Shown: one piece after another, positions 27,750 to 36,079 of the stretch
How positions within the stretch are numbered: position 1 is the first letter of the stretch
How the letters are laid out: each line of letters begins with the position of its first letter
Made by a program: the position numbers and the translations under genes
Source of the DNA: Tsuneonella flava
GTDB taxonomy: Bacteria; Pseudomonadota; Alphaproteobacteria; Sphingomonadales; Sphingomonadaceae
Direction: 5' to 3'
DNA length: 64,000 nt
Assembly (NCBI RefSeq): GCF_002870965.1
Contig: NZ_PHSO01000004.1
Location: 558,001 to 622,000 of the forward strand
The notes under the pieces: model-generated
The model's database searches: none
The model's input: only the letters and a program-made list of their open reading frames with translations
Told to the model about the DNA's origin: nothing

Positions 27750-28817
27750 ATGTCGTTTCTGTTGTCTCTGCTTGCCTCCGCTGCACCTGCTGCAACCACA
27801 GTTCCACCTCCGCCCGACCCCGTGACACTGGTCGATCGGGCAGCGGCCCGACGCGGAGATCGCAGCCATGTGCTGGTGCTGGGCACAGCACACCTTTCGA
27901 CTCTGCCCAAGGATATGGATTTCACGCGCTTCGCCCCGCTGCTCGACCTGTTGGCGGCCTGGAAACCCCGGCAAATCGCGGTAGAATCGCTGTCCGGCGC
28001 GCAGTGCGATTACTTGCGAGCCTACGCATTTGCCTATCCTGAAACGGCGGAGGATTATTGTTTCGATCCAGCCCCGGCACGAACCGCGCTCGCCATCGAT
28101 GGTGCCGATGCGGAACGAACCGTCCTCGAAATGCTTGCTCAGCCATCCCATTCGGCCGCTGACCGCAGGCGAATGGCAGGGCTGTTTCTGGCTATGGGAG
28201 AAGCGGACTCGGCTCTTCTCCAGTGGGAGCGTCTCCCTGAAGCCGACCGTCATGCGAGTGCAGAACTGCCGCAACCGCTGGTCGATATCCTCACCAAGCG
28301 CGCGGAGTCGCGCAATGAGAACGTAGTAATCGCCGTAGCGCTAGCCAAACGGCTCGGCCTCGAACGCATCTATCCGGTGGACGATCATACAGGCGACCGG
28401 GCCGCGCGCGTTGAAGACGGCAATACATACGGCCAGCAAATACAGGCAATCTGGGATTCGCCCGCCCTGACCGCCGCATCGAAAATCCGCGATGTGGAAC
28501 GCTCGCAGATGCTGGCAGGCGGCGCGGTCGTGAACTGGTATCGCTTCCTCAACTCGCCTGCGTCGGCCAAAATGGCGGTAGAAACCGATTTCGCCGCCGC
28601 TGCCGGTTCGACAGAATACCCTGAAACCGGGCGCAACTATCTGGCATACTGGGAAACACGCAATTTACGGATGGTCGCCAATATCCGCGAGGTGGTGGGG
28701 CCAGATGGGCGCGTCCTGGCTATCGTAGGCGCCTCGCACAAACCGTTTTACGAACGATACCTTTCGATGACGAGCGACATCGTGATCGACGATACAGAAC
28801 AGGTGCTGGCGGATTAG
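27750..28817 (+). CDS. TraB/DUF5694-like secreted protein
   Basis: This 355-residue protein has a short hydrophobic N-terminus (MSFLLSLLASAAPAATT) that may be a signal peptide, then the signature LVLGTAHLSTLPKD and IAVESLSGAQCD and a terminal VLAIVGASHKPFYERYL. These match the TraB/Tiki-like superfamily, in which the GTxH and GAxHxxxF motifs are thought to be catalytic; the DUF5694 branch is the closest I can name. The substrate is unknown. It ends 28 bases from the convergent hisZ stop. Confidence 0.78.
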   Translation: MSFLLSLLASAAPAATTVPPPPDPVTLVDRAAARRGDRSHVLVLGTAHLSTLPKDMDFTRFAPLLDLLAAWKPRQIAVESLSGAQCDYLRAYAFAYPETAEDYCFDPAPARTALAIDGADAERTVLEMLAQPSHSAADRRRMAGLFLAMGEADSALLQWERLPEADRHASAELPQPLVDILTKRAESRNENVVIAVALAKRLGLERIYPVDDHTGDRAARVEDGNTYGQQIQAIWDSPALTAASKIRDVERSQMLAGGAVVNWYRFLNSPASAKMAVETDFAAAAGSTEYPETGRNYLAYWETRNLRMVANIREVVGPDGRVLAIVGASHKPFYERYLSMTSDIVIDDTEQVLAD

Positions 28818-28845
28818 GCTCAGGACCGATTACTGGCGCCTGTGC

Positions 28846-29958
28846 CTAGCTGAGAGCAGCCGCCTCGCCCCCGTCCAGCCGGTGTGTACAGCCAAGCGCG
28901 GCGGGGTCTTCACCCTCTTCCAGCGCAGCCACGGTCCGCCAGCCAATCGCGCGCAGGCGGTCCGCCGTCGCAACATCGTGACCCATCGGCAAGTACAGCG
29001 TATCGCGGGCAGGCTGATCAGCAAGACTGCCGATCAGTGCATCAAGATAGAGCGAGAACCCGGTGGCGACCTCCTCGGTCCCCCCGATCCGGTACGTGCC
29101 GCCCCGGCCCAATGTGCCACGCACGCCATCGGCATAGAGTGTGAAACCGAACCACGACTGATATTCAAACCCGTGGCGCTCTGTCGGGTCGAGCGTGATC
29201 CGTGCCCGGTCGCCCACTTTCGCAGCAATCGCTTTCAACCCATCGATCCGGCTGGTCAACGAACCGCCCGCATCGATTTCGGACAGGCGGGCAATCGCCT
29301 CTTCAAACGGACCTGCGGCATAGAGCAACGGCAGATACGCTGCGCCGCCCACCGTTTTCAGGGCACCTGCATCCTTGCCATCGAGTTCGCGGCGCACGGC
29401 ATCGACTTGCTCCGGGTCGAGCGGCAGTTCGGCCTGCGCCAGCGTATCGACCAGGTCGGGAAGCGTGAAATCGACACTGATCGCTGTCGCCCCGGCCGCT
29501 TTGAGAGCGGCAATCGCCACGGTGACCACCTCCGCTGCCGCCGCTACGCCATCGGCACCGACAAGTTCGGCCCCGAGTTGCAGGCGCTGGCGCGACGGAT
29601 CGAGCTGGTCAGAGGAAATCGTTGCCGTTTCGCCAGCATAACAAAGGCGCAGCGGACGCGGGGCGTCTGCCAGGCTGGTCGCGGCAATGCGGCCCAGTTG
29701 CACCGTCATATCGCTTCGCAATGCCAGCATCCGCAGCGATGCCGGGTCGACGAAACGGAACATCCGCCGGGTCGCCACCCCGTCCATCCGTTCGGCCAGC
29801 GAGCGTTCGAATTCGATCAGCGGCGGCATCACCCGATCGTATCCATAGCTGTCCATCGCATCGAGCGCGGCCCGCCGCGCGCGCGAGATTGCCGCGGCGG
29901 ATTTTTGCAGGCGGTCTTCCAGCCCCACGGGCAGCAGGTCGGTCGTCGGATCGGTCAT
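28846..29958 (-). CDS. hisZ: ATP phosphoribosyltransferase regulatory subunit HisZ
   Basis: This 370-residue HisRS-like paralogue has YGYDRVMPPLIEFE, a motif 2 region ALRSDMTVQLGRIAATSL, and a motif 3-like GLGRGGTYRI, but not the intact aminoacylation residues. HisZ pairs with short HisG to form the first enzyme of histidine synthesis. hisG is not in this window. It is separated from serA by a terminator. Confidence 0.85.
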   Translation of the reverse strand: MTDPTTDLLPVGLEDRLQKSAAAISRARRAALDAMDSYGYDRVMPPLIEFERSLAERMDGVATRRMFRFVDPASLRMLALRSDMTVQLGRIAATSLADAPRPLRLCYAGETATISSDQLDPSRQRLQLGAELVGADGVAAAAEVVTVAIAALKAAGATAISVDFTLPDLVDTLAQAELPLDPEQVDAVRRELDGKDAGALKTVGGAAYLPLLYAAGPFEEAIARLSEIDAGGSLTSRIDGLKAIAAKVGDRARITLDPTERHGFEYQSWFGFTLYADGVRGTLGRGGTYRIGGTEEVATGFSLYLDALIGSLADQPARDTLYLPMGHDVATADRLRAIGWRTVAALEEGEDPAALGCTHRLDGGEAAALS

Positions 29959-30126
29959 TCGGCTCTGCCCCGCAAAGTAGCTGACAACAAACTTCTTACC
30001 TTCCCCTTAGAGCGGGAGAGGTCGCGGGTGGGTCTGTTAAGGCCTTGCAGCCCGGTTGAACAGGGCCCGCCGCGCAATCGCACTACGGCCTGCCCGCCCC
30101 ACCCGCAGAAACGAGCGGAATAAATG

Positions 30127-30155
30127 GTGCCCGCCCCCTCGCAAGGGCGGGACAC
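30127..30155 (-). terminator. Rho-independent terminator of serA
   Basis: CCCGCCC at 30130-30136 pairs with GGGCGGG at 30145-30151, flanked by GTG/CAC, immediately after the serA stop. In the transcript direction it is followed by ATTTATTCC, a short U-rich run. This is the best textbook-style terminator in the window. Confidence 0.75.
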
Positions 30156-30157
30156 TC

Positions 30158-31741
30158 TCAGAATTCCAGCGCTTTGACGGTTTTGACGCCTTCCAGCCTG
30201 GAGGCCTTGTCGATCACATCCTGCGAGATTGCGGTATCGACGCTCAGCAGCAGCACCGCTTCCCCGCCCGTGTCGCGGCGACCGAGGTGGAATGTGCCAA
30301 TGTTGATGCCGCTCTCACCCAGCAGCGTACCGATGCGGCCGATGAAACCGGGCGCGTCTTCATTGACGATGTAGAGCATATGCCCGGCCAGCTCGGCTTC
30401 GATCCCGATGCCGAAGATTTCGACCAGACGCGGGGTGTCGTTGCCGAACAGCGTACCGGCAACCGAGCGATCGCCCTGACTGGTACCGACCGTGACCCGC
30501 AGCAGAGTGTTAAACGCCCCTTCGCGCTGATGACGGATCGAGCGCACGTCCAGCCCGCGTTCCTTGGCGAGATAGGGCGCGTTGACCATGTTCACGGTGT
30601 CGGAATACTGCTTCATCAAACCGGCGAGCACAGCACCTTCGATCGGTTTGCCGTTCAGATCGGCCGCGGCACCTTCGCGTTCGATGCTAATCTGCGTCAG
30701 ATTGCCGTGCGCCAGTTGCCCCACCAGACTGCCGAGGCTTTCGGCCAGCTTCATGTAAGGCTTGAGCTTGGGCGCTTCTTCGGCGCTGAGGCTCGGCATG
30801 TTGAGTGCGTTGGTCACGCCACCGTTGACGAGGAAGTCGGCCATCTGCTCGGCCACCTGCAAGGCGACATTGACTTGCGCTTCGGTCGTGCTCGCGCCCA
30901 GATGCGGGGTGCAGATGAAGTTCTTGGTGCCGAACAGCGGGCTGTCCTTCGCCGGCTCTTCGGCAAACACGTCGAGCCCGGCGCCTGCGATGTGGCCGCT
31001 TTCCAGCAGATCTTTCAGCGCACTTTCGTCGATCAGGCCGCCCCGCGCACAGTTGACGATGCGAACACCCGGCTTCGTCTTCTCCAGCCGCTCGCGGCTG
31101 AGGATGTTGCGCGTCTGGTCGGTCAGCGGAGTGTGCAGCGTGATGAAATCCGCCCGCTGGAGCAGGGTTTCCAGGTCGACCTTGTCGACGCCGATTTCGA
31201 CCGCGCGTTCTTCGGTCAGGAACGGATCGTAAGCGACCACTTTCATCTTCAGGCCCAGCGCGCGGCTGGCGACGATCGTACCGATATTGCCCGCGCCGAT
31301 CAGGCCCAGCGTCTTGCCGGTCAGTTCCACGCCCATAAACGCGCTCTTGGGCCATTCGCCCGCCTGCGTGCGGGTGTTGGCTTCGGGGATTTGGCGGGCG
31401 ACAGCGAACATCATCGCAATGGCATGTTCGGCGGTCGTGATCGAGTTGCCGAACGGGGTGTTCATCACCACCACGCCCTTGCCGCTGGCGTAGGGGATAT
31501 CGACGTTGTCCACGCCGATACCGGCACGGCCGATTACCTTGAGATTGGTTGCCGCGTCGAGCACGGCCTTGGTCACTTTGGTCGAGCTGCGGATCGCGAG
31601 CCCATCGTATTCACCGATGCGGGCGATCAGTTCTTCCGGGGTTTCACCGGTGATGACATCGACATCGCAGCCACGCTCTTCGAAAATGCGGGCGGCATTG
31701 GGGTCCATCTTGTCGGAGATAAGGACTTTAGGCTTGGTCAT
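30158..31741 (-). CDS. serA: D-3-phosphoglycerate dehydrogenase
   Basis: This enzyme is the first step of serine synthesis. The 527-residue long form has a catalytic domain with NAD loop LGLIGAGNIGT, substrate Arg/Glu/His (NCARGGLIDE, HLGASTTEAQV), then an intervening domain and a C-terminal ACT domain (LYIVNEDAPGFIGRIGTLLG, with NIGTFHLGR). Long form is typical of alphaproteobacteria. It is 128 bases downstream of serC and likely cotranscribed. Confidence 0.95.
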   Translation of the reverse strand: MTKPKVLISDKMDPNAARIFEERGCDVDVITGETPEELIARIGEYDGLAIRSSTKVTKAVLDAATNLKVIGRAGIGVDNVDIPYASGKGVVVMNTPFGNSITTAEHAIAMMFAVARQIPEANTRTQAGEWPKSAFMGVELTGKTLGLIGAGNIGTIVASRALGLKMKVVAYDPFLTEERAVEIGVDKVDLETLLQRADFITLHTPLTDQTRNILSRERLEKTKPGVRIVNCARGGLIDESALKDLLESGHIAGAGLDVFAEEPAKDSPLFGTKNFICTPHLGASTTEAQVNVALQVAEQMADFLVNGGVTNALNMPSLSAEEAPKLKPYMKLAESLGSLVGQLAHGNLTQISIEREGAAADLNGKPIEGAVLAGLMKQYSDTVNMVNAPYLAKERGLDVRSIRHQREGAFNTLLRVTVGTSQGDRSVAGTLFGNDTPRLVEIFGIGIEAELAGHMLYIVNEDAPGFIGRIGTLLGESGINIGTFHLGRRDTGGEAVLLLSVDTAISQDVIDKASRLEGVKTVKALEF

Positions 31742-31868
31742 GATACAATTCCTGTGAAGGGCTCACCCGCATCGGGGTGCCACAAGCAACTGGGACATCG
31801 CGCAATTATGGCGCGAACAAATGCACGGGAGCCTGCCCCCAACCCACAGGCCGGGGGCAAAGGCAATG

Positions 31869-33032
31869 TCAGAGTGCGCCGGCCTTGGCCTGCTCGTAAG
31901 CCCACTCGATCCACGGCAGCAGACGCTTCACGTCTTCCTGCTCGACCGTGGCTCCGCACCATACGCGCAACGACGGCGGGGCATCGCGATAACCGTTGAA
32001 ATCGTACCCGACATCGAGCTTTTCCAGCGTCGAGGCGATCTTCTTAGGCAGGGCCGCCTGATCTTCGGCCGACAGCGATTCGTACCAGTCGCCCTGGAAC
32101 ACGAAACACACACCGGTGTTGGTCCGCTGCGCCACATCAGGCACCATGTTGCGGACCCACGGGGTCGCTTCGATCCAGTCGGTCAGCACTTTCGCATTGG
32201 CATCGGCCCGCGCGAACAACGCCTGACGCCCGCCGAGTGCCTGCGCCCATTCGAGAGCGGCGATGTAATCTTCGGTCGCCAGCATCGACGGGGTGTTGAT
32301 CGTCGCCCCTTCGAAAATGCCGCGATTGATCTTGCCGCCTTTTTTCAGGCGGAACAGCTTGGGCAGCGGCCATTCGGGATCGTAGCTTTCGATCCGTTCG
32401 ATGGCCTTGGGGCTGAGGATCAGCATCCCATGCTGCGCTTCCGAACCCATCACCTTCTGCCACGAATAAGTCGTGGCATCGAGCTTGGCCCAATCCATTT
32501 CCTGCGCGAACACCGCACTGGTGGCATCGTTGATCGTCAGGCCGGTACGGTCGGCGTCGAGCCAGTCGGTATTGGGGATGCGCGCGCCGCTGGTGGTGCC
32601 GTTCCAGGTAAACACAACGTCGTTGTCCTGCGGAACCTGCGCGAAATCGGGCAGCATGCCGTAATCGGCTTCAAGCACCTGCAGCATCCTGAGCTTGAGT
32701 TGCTTGACCGCATCCTGAATCCAGACGTTGCCGAAGCTTTCCCAGGCAGCGACCGTGACCGGGCGATCATGGCCCAGCAGTGTCCACATCGCGCATTCAA
32801 GTGCGCCGGTGTCAGATGCGGGCATGATGCCGACGAGGTAGTCGTCGGGCACGCCGAGCATTTCCTTCGACAGATCGATCGCATATTTCAGACGCGACTT
32901 GCCGAGCGCGGAGCGATGCGAGCGCCCGAGCGATTCGGTCTTGATCTTGTCGAGGGACCAGCCCGGGAACTTTGCCGTGGGACCGGACGAAAAATAAGGG
33001 CGCTCAGGCTTGAGCGTCGGTTGTGCAGTCAT
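31869..33032 (-). CDS. serC: phosphoserine aminotransferase
   Basis: This enzyme converts phosphohydroxypyruvate to phosphoserine. The 387-residue alphaproteobacterial form starts MTAQPTLKPERPYFSSGPTA after AAGGAGAG. The PLP lysine lies in TYSWQKVMGSEAQHG. The C-terminal domain is the aminotransferase class V small domain. Upstream codons to 33188 in frame are not conserved. Divergent from the glycosyltransferase; the two share about 184 bases of promoter space. Confidence 0.94.
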   Translation of the reverse strand: MTAQPTLKPERPYFSSGPTAKFPGWSLDKIKTESLGRSHRSALGKSRLKYAIDLSKEMLGVPDDYLVGIMPASDTGALECAMWTLLGHDRPVTVAAWESFGNVWIQDAVKQLKLRMLQVLEADYGMLPDFAQVPQDNDVVFTWNGTTSGARIPNTDWLDADRTGLTINDATSAVFAQEMDWAKLDATTYSWQKVMGSEAQHGMLILSPKAIERIESYDPEWPLPKLFRLKKGGKINRGIFEGATINTPSMLATEDYIAALEWAQALGGRQALFARADANAKVLTDWIEATPWVRNMVPDVAQRTNTGVCFVFQGDWYESLSAEDQAALPKKIASTLEKLDVGYDFNGYRDAPPSLRVWCGATVEQEDVKRLLPWIEWAYEQAKAGAL

Positions 33033-33216
33033 GTATTCTCTCCTTACAGAGAGCACGCGCGGCGTTGGGACCGCGTGGCCCGCTGGCCGCACTAGAGTTG
33101 CGCGCAGCCAAGTCAAGCACGCATTAAAATTATGCGGTGAACGGGCTTCAGGTGCGGTTGAAAACATTGGCGAACTCGCTCTCGCCAAATGAACCGCAGG
33201 CGATTATGGCGCGCCG

Positions 33217-34374
33217 ATGGACGTGACAGACCTACGCATCGCGCTGTTCAGCGGCAACTATGCCATGACGGTGGACGGCGCCAACAAGGCACTGAACCGG
33301 CTGGTGGAATACCTGCTGCGCCAGGGGGCGGCAGTGCGCGTCTATTCCCCCACAATCGACAACCCGCCGTTCGAACCGCAGGGCGAACTTGTCTCCCTAC
33401 CCTCGCTCGCGATTCCCACCCGCAGCGAATATCGCGTACCGATGGGCATCAACGCAGCGGTGCGGCGCGATCTCGATGCGTTCAGGCCCAACGTGCTGCA
33501 CATCTCCTCGCCCGATTTCAGCGCGCGCGAAGCGGCAAAGTGGGCGCGCGACCGGAATATTCCGGTGGTCGCCAGTGTACACACCCGGTTCGAAACCTAC
33601 CCGCGATACTATCACCTCGGCTTCCTCGAACCCGCGGTGGAGGGGTGGCTGCGAAAACTCTATCGCCGCTGCGATGCGCTGATTACCCCGTCGCAGGGGA
33701 TGATCGACACTTTGCGGCAGCAGGATATGAACGACGATATCGGGCTGTGGACCCGTGGGGTCGATCATGTCGTGTTCAATCCCGGCCGACGCGACAACGG
33801 CTGGCGCCAGTCGCTCGGCATTACCGACGATGAAATGGCCGTGGGTTTCCTTGGGCGCCTCGTGCTCGAAAAGGGTCTCGATATTTTCGGGGAGACTATC
33901 GTCGAACTGAAGAAGCGCGGTGTCCCGCACAAGGTGTTGATTATCGGTGATGGCCCTGCGCGCAAGGCATTTGCCGAACTGGTGCCCGATGCCTGTTTCG
34001 CCGGTTTCCAGAGCGGCAGCGATCTGGGCCGCGCGGTGGCGGGGATGGACGTGTTGCTCAACCCTTCGGTTACGGAAACGTTCGGTAACGTGACGCTGGA
34101 AGCGATGGCTTGCGGAGTACCTGTCGTCGCCGCGGACGCCACCGGTGCATCGAGCCTGGTGGACGACGGTGTGACCGGATACCTCGTTCCGCCGCGCGAT
34201 GTGGCGGCCTATGCCGACAAGCTGCAAGCCTATGCCGAAGACCCCGCCCTGCGCCACGCCCACGGCGAGGCTGGCGCGAAGAGGGCCGAGGCGTTCGAGT
34301 GGGACGCGATCAATCAGGCGGTGGCCGATACCTATCTGCGGGTGCTGGCAGCGAAAGGGGCCGCTGCGGGCTAA
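33217..34374 (+). CDS. glycosyltransferase family 4 protein
   Basis: This 385-residue GT-B enzyme has the family signature around NPSVTETFGNVTLEAMACG, where the two conserved Glu residues contact the sugar nucleotide. The N-terminal acceptor domain starts IALFSGNYAMTVDGANKAL and includes PVVASVHTRFETYPRYY, which resembles SqdX/PimB-like lipid mannosyl- or sulfoquinovosyl-transferases. The acceptor is likely a lipid, inferred from that resemblance. No other glycan gene is adjacent. Confidence 0.88.
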   Translation: MDVTDLRIALFSGNYAMTVDGANKALNRLVEYLLRQGAAVRVYSPTIDNPPFEPQGELVSLPSLAIPTRSEYRVPMGINAAVRRDLDAFRPNVLHISSPDFSAREAAKWARDRNIPVVASVHTRFETYPRYYHLGFLEPAVEGWLRKLYRRCDALITPSQGMIDTLRQQDMNDDIGLWTRGVDHVVFNPGRRDNGWRQSLGITDDEMAVGFLGRLVLEKGLDIFGETIVELKKRGVPHKVLIIGDGPARKAFAELVPDACFAGFQSGSDLGRAVAGMDVLLNPSVTETFGNVTLEAMACGVPVVAADATGASSLVDDGVTGYLVPPRDVAAYADKLQAYAEDPALRHAHGEAGAKRAEAFEWDAINQAVADTYLRVLAAKGAAAG

Positions 34375-34457
34375 CGCGCGCTCTGCGGCACCGTCCGACT
34401 GTAACTGAACCGAACCCCGGCTCAGGGCCAACTCGTTAGCCAACCGCCCAGTCTGTC

Positions 34458-34545
34458 GTCGTTGCGAGGAGCCGCAGGCGACGTGGCAATCCATGGACCG
34501 CCCTTTGTCTCCATCACGACCGCCGCTATGGGCGGGGGCGTTGGG
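34458..34545 (+). repeat. dispersed repeat B, copy 2 (truncated)
   Basis: This matches the left part of repeat B (GTTGCGAGGAGCCGCAGGC, then GACGTGGCAATCCATGGACC and CCATCACGACCGCCGCTATGG) but stops before the right inverted end. It is within the 647-bp gene-free stretch 34375-35021. Confidence 0.65.
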
Positions 34546-34552
34546 TGACAGT

Positions 34553-34590
34553 GTGTCACACGAAGACACGAAGACACGAAGGCACGGAGT
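34553..34590 (+). repeat. partial repeat A terminus
   Basis: This short block carries CACACGAAGACACGAAGAC followed by GAAGGCACGGAG, i.e. the left terminus of repeat A with an extra ACACGAAG unit. The rest of the element is absent, so it may be a solo end or a decayed copy. Confidence 0.6.
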
Positions 34591-34661
34591 GGGTTTGGTT
34601 CGGGGGTAAGGGGGCGCACTGCCGATGGTTGGCTAACACTATTGCGCGCAACCTCGCCCCC

Positions 34662-34786
34662 TCGTCATTGCGAGGAGCCGTAGGCGACGCGGCAATCCAT
34701 GGGCCGCCCTCGCTCCCGTCACAACCGCCGCGATGGGCAGAACCGTCGCGCCATGGGTTGCTTCACTGTGTTCGCAATCACGAAAG
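34662..34786 (+). repeat. dispersed repeat B, copy 3
   Basis: This is a full-length copy with left end TCATTGCGAGGAGCCGTAGG and right end TTCACTGTGTTCGCAATCACG, in the same orientation as copy 1. Confidence 0.7.
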
Positions 34787-34886
34787 GAAGGAGAGGCACA
34801 GCGCAGAACCGCCGCCCGTTTCCTACACCCGCCCCGGCGGCCATAACCGCGCGATGCGAGCGCCCCGTTCCACCCCCACCTACACC

Positions 34887-35008
34887 CTGTGGATAACGCA
34901 TTTGGCGAAGTCCACAGTGGATCTCCGCAAAAGCGGCGCAACCCATGGGGATTGCGCCGCAAGTTGCGAAAAGTCACACTTTTCAGAACTCAAGGGAGCG
35001 GTCCATGT
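34887..35008 (+). repeat. structured repeat C, copy 2
   Basis: This has the same layout as 15124-15247. It begins with hairpin CTGTGGA/TCCACAG, includes a perfect 9-bp stem GCGGCGCAA/TTGCGCCGC, then hairpin GAAAAGTCACACTTTTC and the tail AAGGGAGCGGTCCATGT. It lies downstream of the convergent DUF2218 gene. Confidence 0.65.
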
Positions 35009-35021
35009 CTCCCCCGCTAAG

Positions 35022-35345
35022 TCAGCTATCGCGCCAGTCGAATGCGAGCGGCGCCTCGCGAAAGGCAAAGCGGTCGAGGTGGCGGGCCACCGCCCCTTTG
35101 AGCGCCTCCCGCTGTTCCGCTTCACTCGCATCGATAGTGCATTCAAGGGTGAGCGGAGTGGCGACGAATGTCACCACCCCGTCTCCCGCCCAGTTCGCTC
35201 CGCGCGCGTCCTTGGGAAACACCACCGTCCCGTGCTCCTTATCGAAGGTCACGGTCAGGTTGTGCTGCCAGTGCTTGCACAGCTGCTGGAGATACTTCGA
35301 TCCATGTTCCGTCGGGACCGAAGCGCTAGCGATTGCTCTGCTCAC
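35022..35345 (-). CDS. DUF2218 family protein
   Basis: This 107-residue protein has the family pattern ASVPTEHGSKYLQQLCKHWQHN and the terminal HLDRFAFREAPLAFDW. DUF2218 proteins are small, soluble and often next to iron-uptake or PadR-type regulator genes. Its ATG overlaps the padR stop by four bases, so the two form one operon. Function is unknown. Confidence 0.88.
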   Translation of the reverse strand: MSRAIASASVPTEHGSKYLQQLCKHWQHNLTVTFDKEHGTVVFPKDARGANWAGDGVVTFVATPLTLECTIDASEAEQREALKGAVARHLDRFAFREAPLAFDWRDS

Positions 35346-35977
35346 AGACGCTCGATCCGCTTGGCCATCTCGTCGATCAGGTCGACGATCTGGTTGGTCG
35401 TGTCCGTATCGAGTTGCCCGGCGCGCGCGCGGTTCTTCAGGACCGTGCCCAGATTGCCCATCGCCCGTGCGATCTGTGGCGAGCGGCCCTGCTCACTCTG
35501 TTCGGCCAGCTTGCCCAGCCGTTCGAACAGCGCGGCGATCTCGTCTGCTTTGTCGGCCAGTTCGGCGCGCCCTTCGTCGGTGGCGAGGAATGCCTTGCGC
35601 GGGGTATCGTCACCCTGCTCTGCGATCAGGCCTTCGTCGGCCAGCATCTGCAATGTCGGATAGACCGCACCGGGACTGGGCGCATAGCTGCCGCCGGTCA
35701 GGTCCTCGATGGCCTTTATCAACTCGTATCCGTGACGCGGTTCGTCCGCGAGGAGTTTGAGCAATGCCAGTCGCAATTCGCCCTGCGCGAACATCCGCCC
35801 GCGCCGGTGGCGACCACGACCGCCAAAACGGCCACCTCCGCCGCCAAACGGCCCGTCGCGCCCAAATGGGCCGTCCTGACCGAACGGTCCCTCGCCCCCG
35901 AACGGTCCGCCGGGGCCGAACATGCGACCGAATTCGGCACCATTGCGCCGGCACCCATGTCTGTGGTGATGTCTCAT
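35342..35977 (-). CDS. PadR-family transcriptional regulator
   Basis: This 211-residue regulator has a PadR winged helix (LLADEPRHGYELIKAIEDL, GAVYPTLQMLADEGLI, and KAFLATDEGRAEL) followed by a helical dimerisation tail. The first 60 residues are a Gly/Phe/His/Arg-rich low-complexity region with repeated GPFG units, which is unusual for the family. The ATG at 35977 follows AAAGGAGC. Two palindromes just upstream are probable operators for autoregulation. Confidence 0.88.
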   Translation of the reverse strand: MRHHHRHGCRRNGAEFGRMFGPGGPFGGEGPFGQDGPFGRDGPFGGGGGRFGGRGRHRRGRMFAQGELRLALLKLLADEPRHGYELIKAIEDLTGGSYAPSPGAVYPTLQMLADEGLIAEQGDDTPRKAFLATDEGRAELADKADEIAALFERLGKLAEQSEQGRSPQIARAMGNLGTVLKNRARAGQLDTDTTNQIVDLIDEMAKRIERL

Positions 35978-35994
35978 AGTATAAGCTCCTTTCA

Positions 35995-36015
35995 TGATGC
36001 ATCAAGATATATCTT
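35995..36015 (-). promoter_or_regulatory. twin palindromes upstream of padR
   Basis: TGATGCATCA (35995-36004) and AAGATATATCTT (36004-36015) are adjacent perfect palindromes between the divergent padR and rarA genes. PadR proteins bind dyads near their own promoters, so autoregulation is the natural reading. Confidence 0.5.
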
Positions 36016-36079
36016 ATAAAAGTCGATATACAAGACCCCCTCGCCAAAAAAGCGCCCTGCCCCTATCTCCCGTTCCGCA

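Noticed and set aside
28882-30123. Long plus-strand frame opposite hisZ
   Set aside because: Antisense shadow of hisZ; His/Arg-rich product without domain signs.
31821-33095. Long plus-strand frame opposite serC
   Set aside because: Antisense shadow of serC, which has full family motifs.
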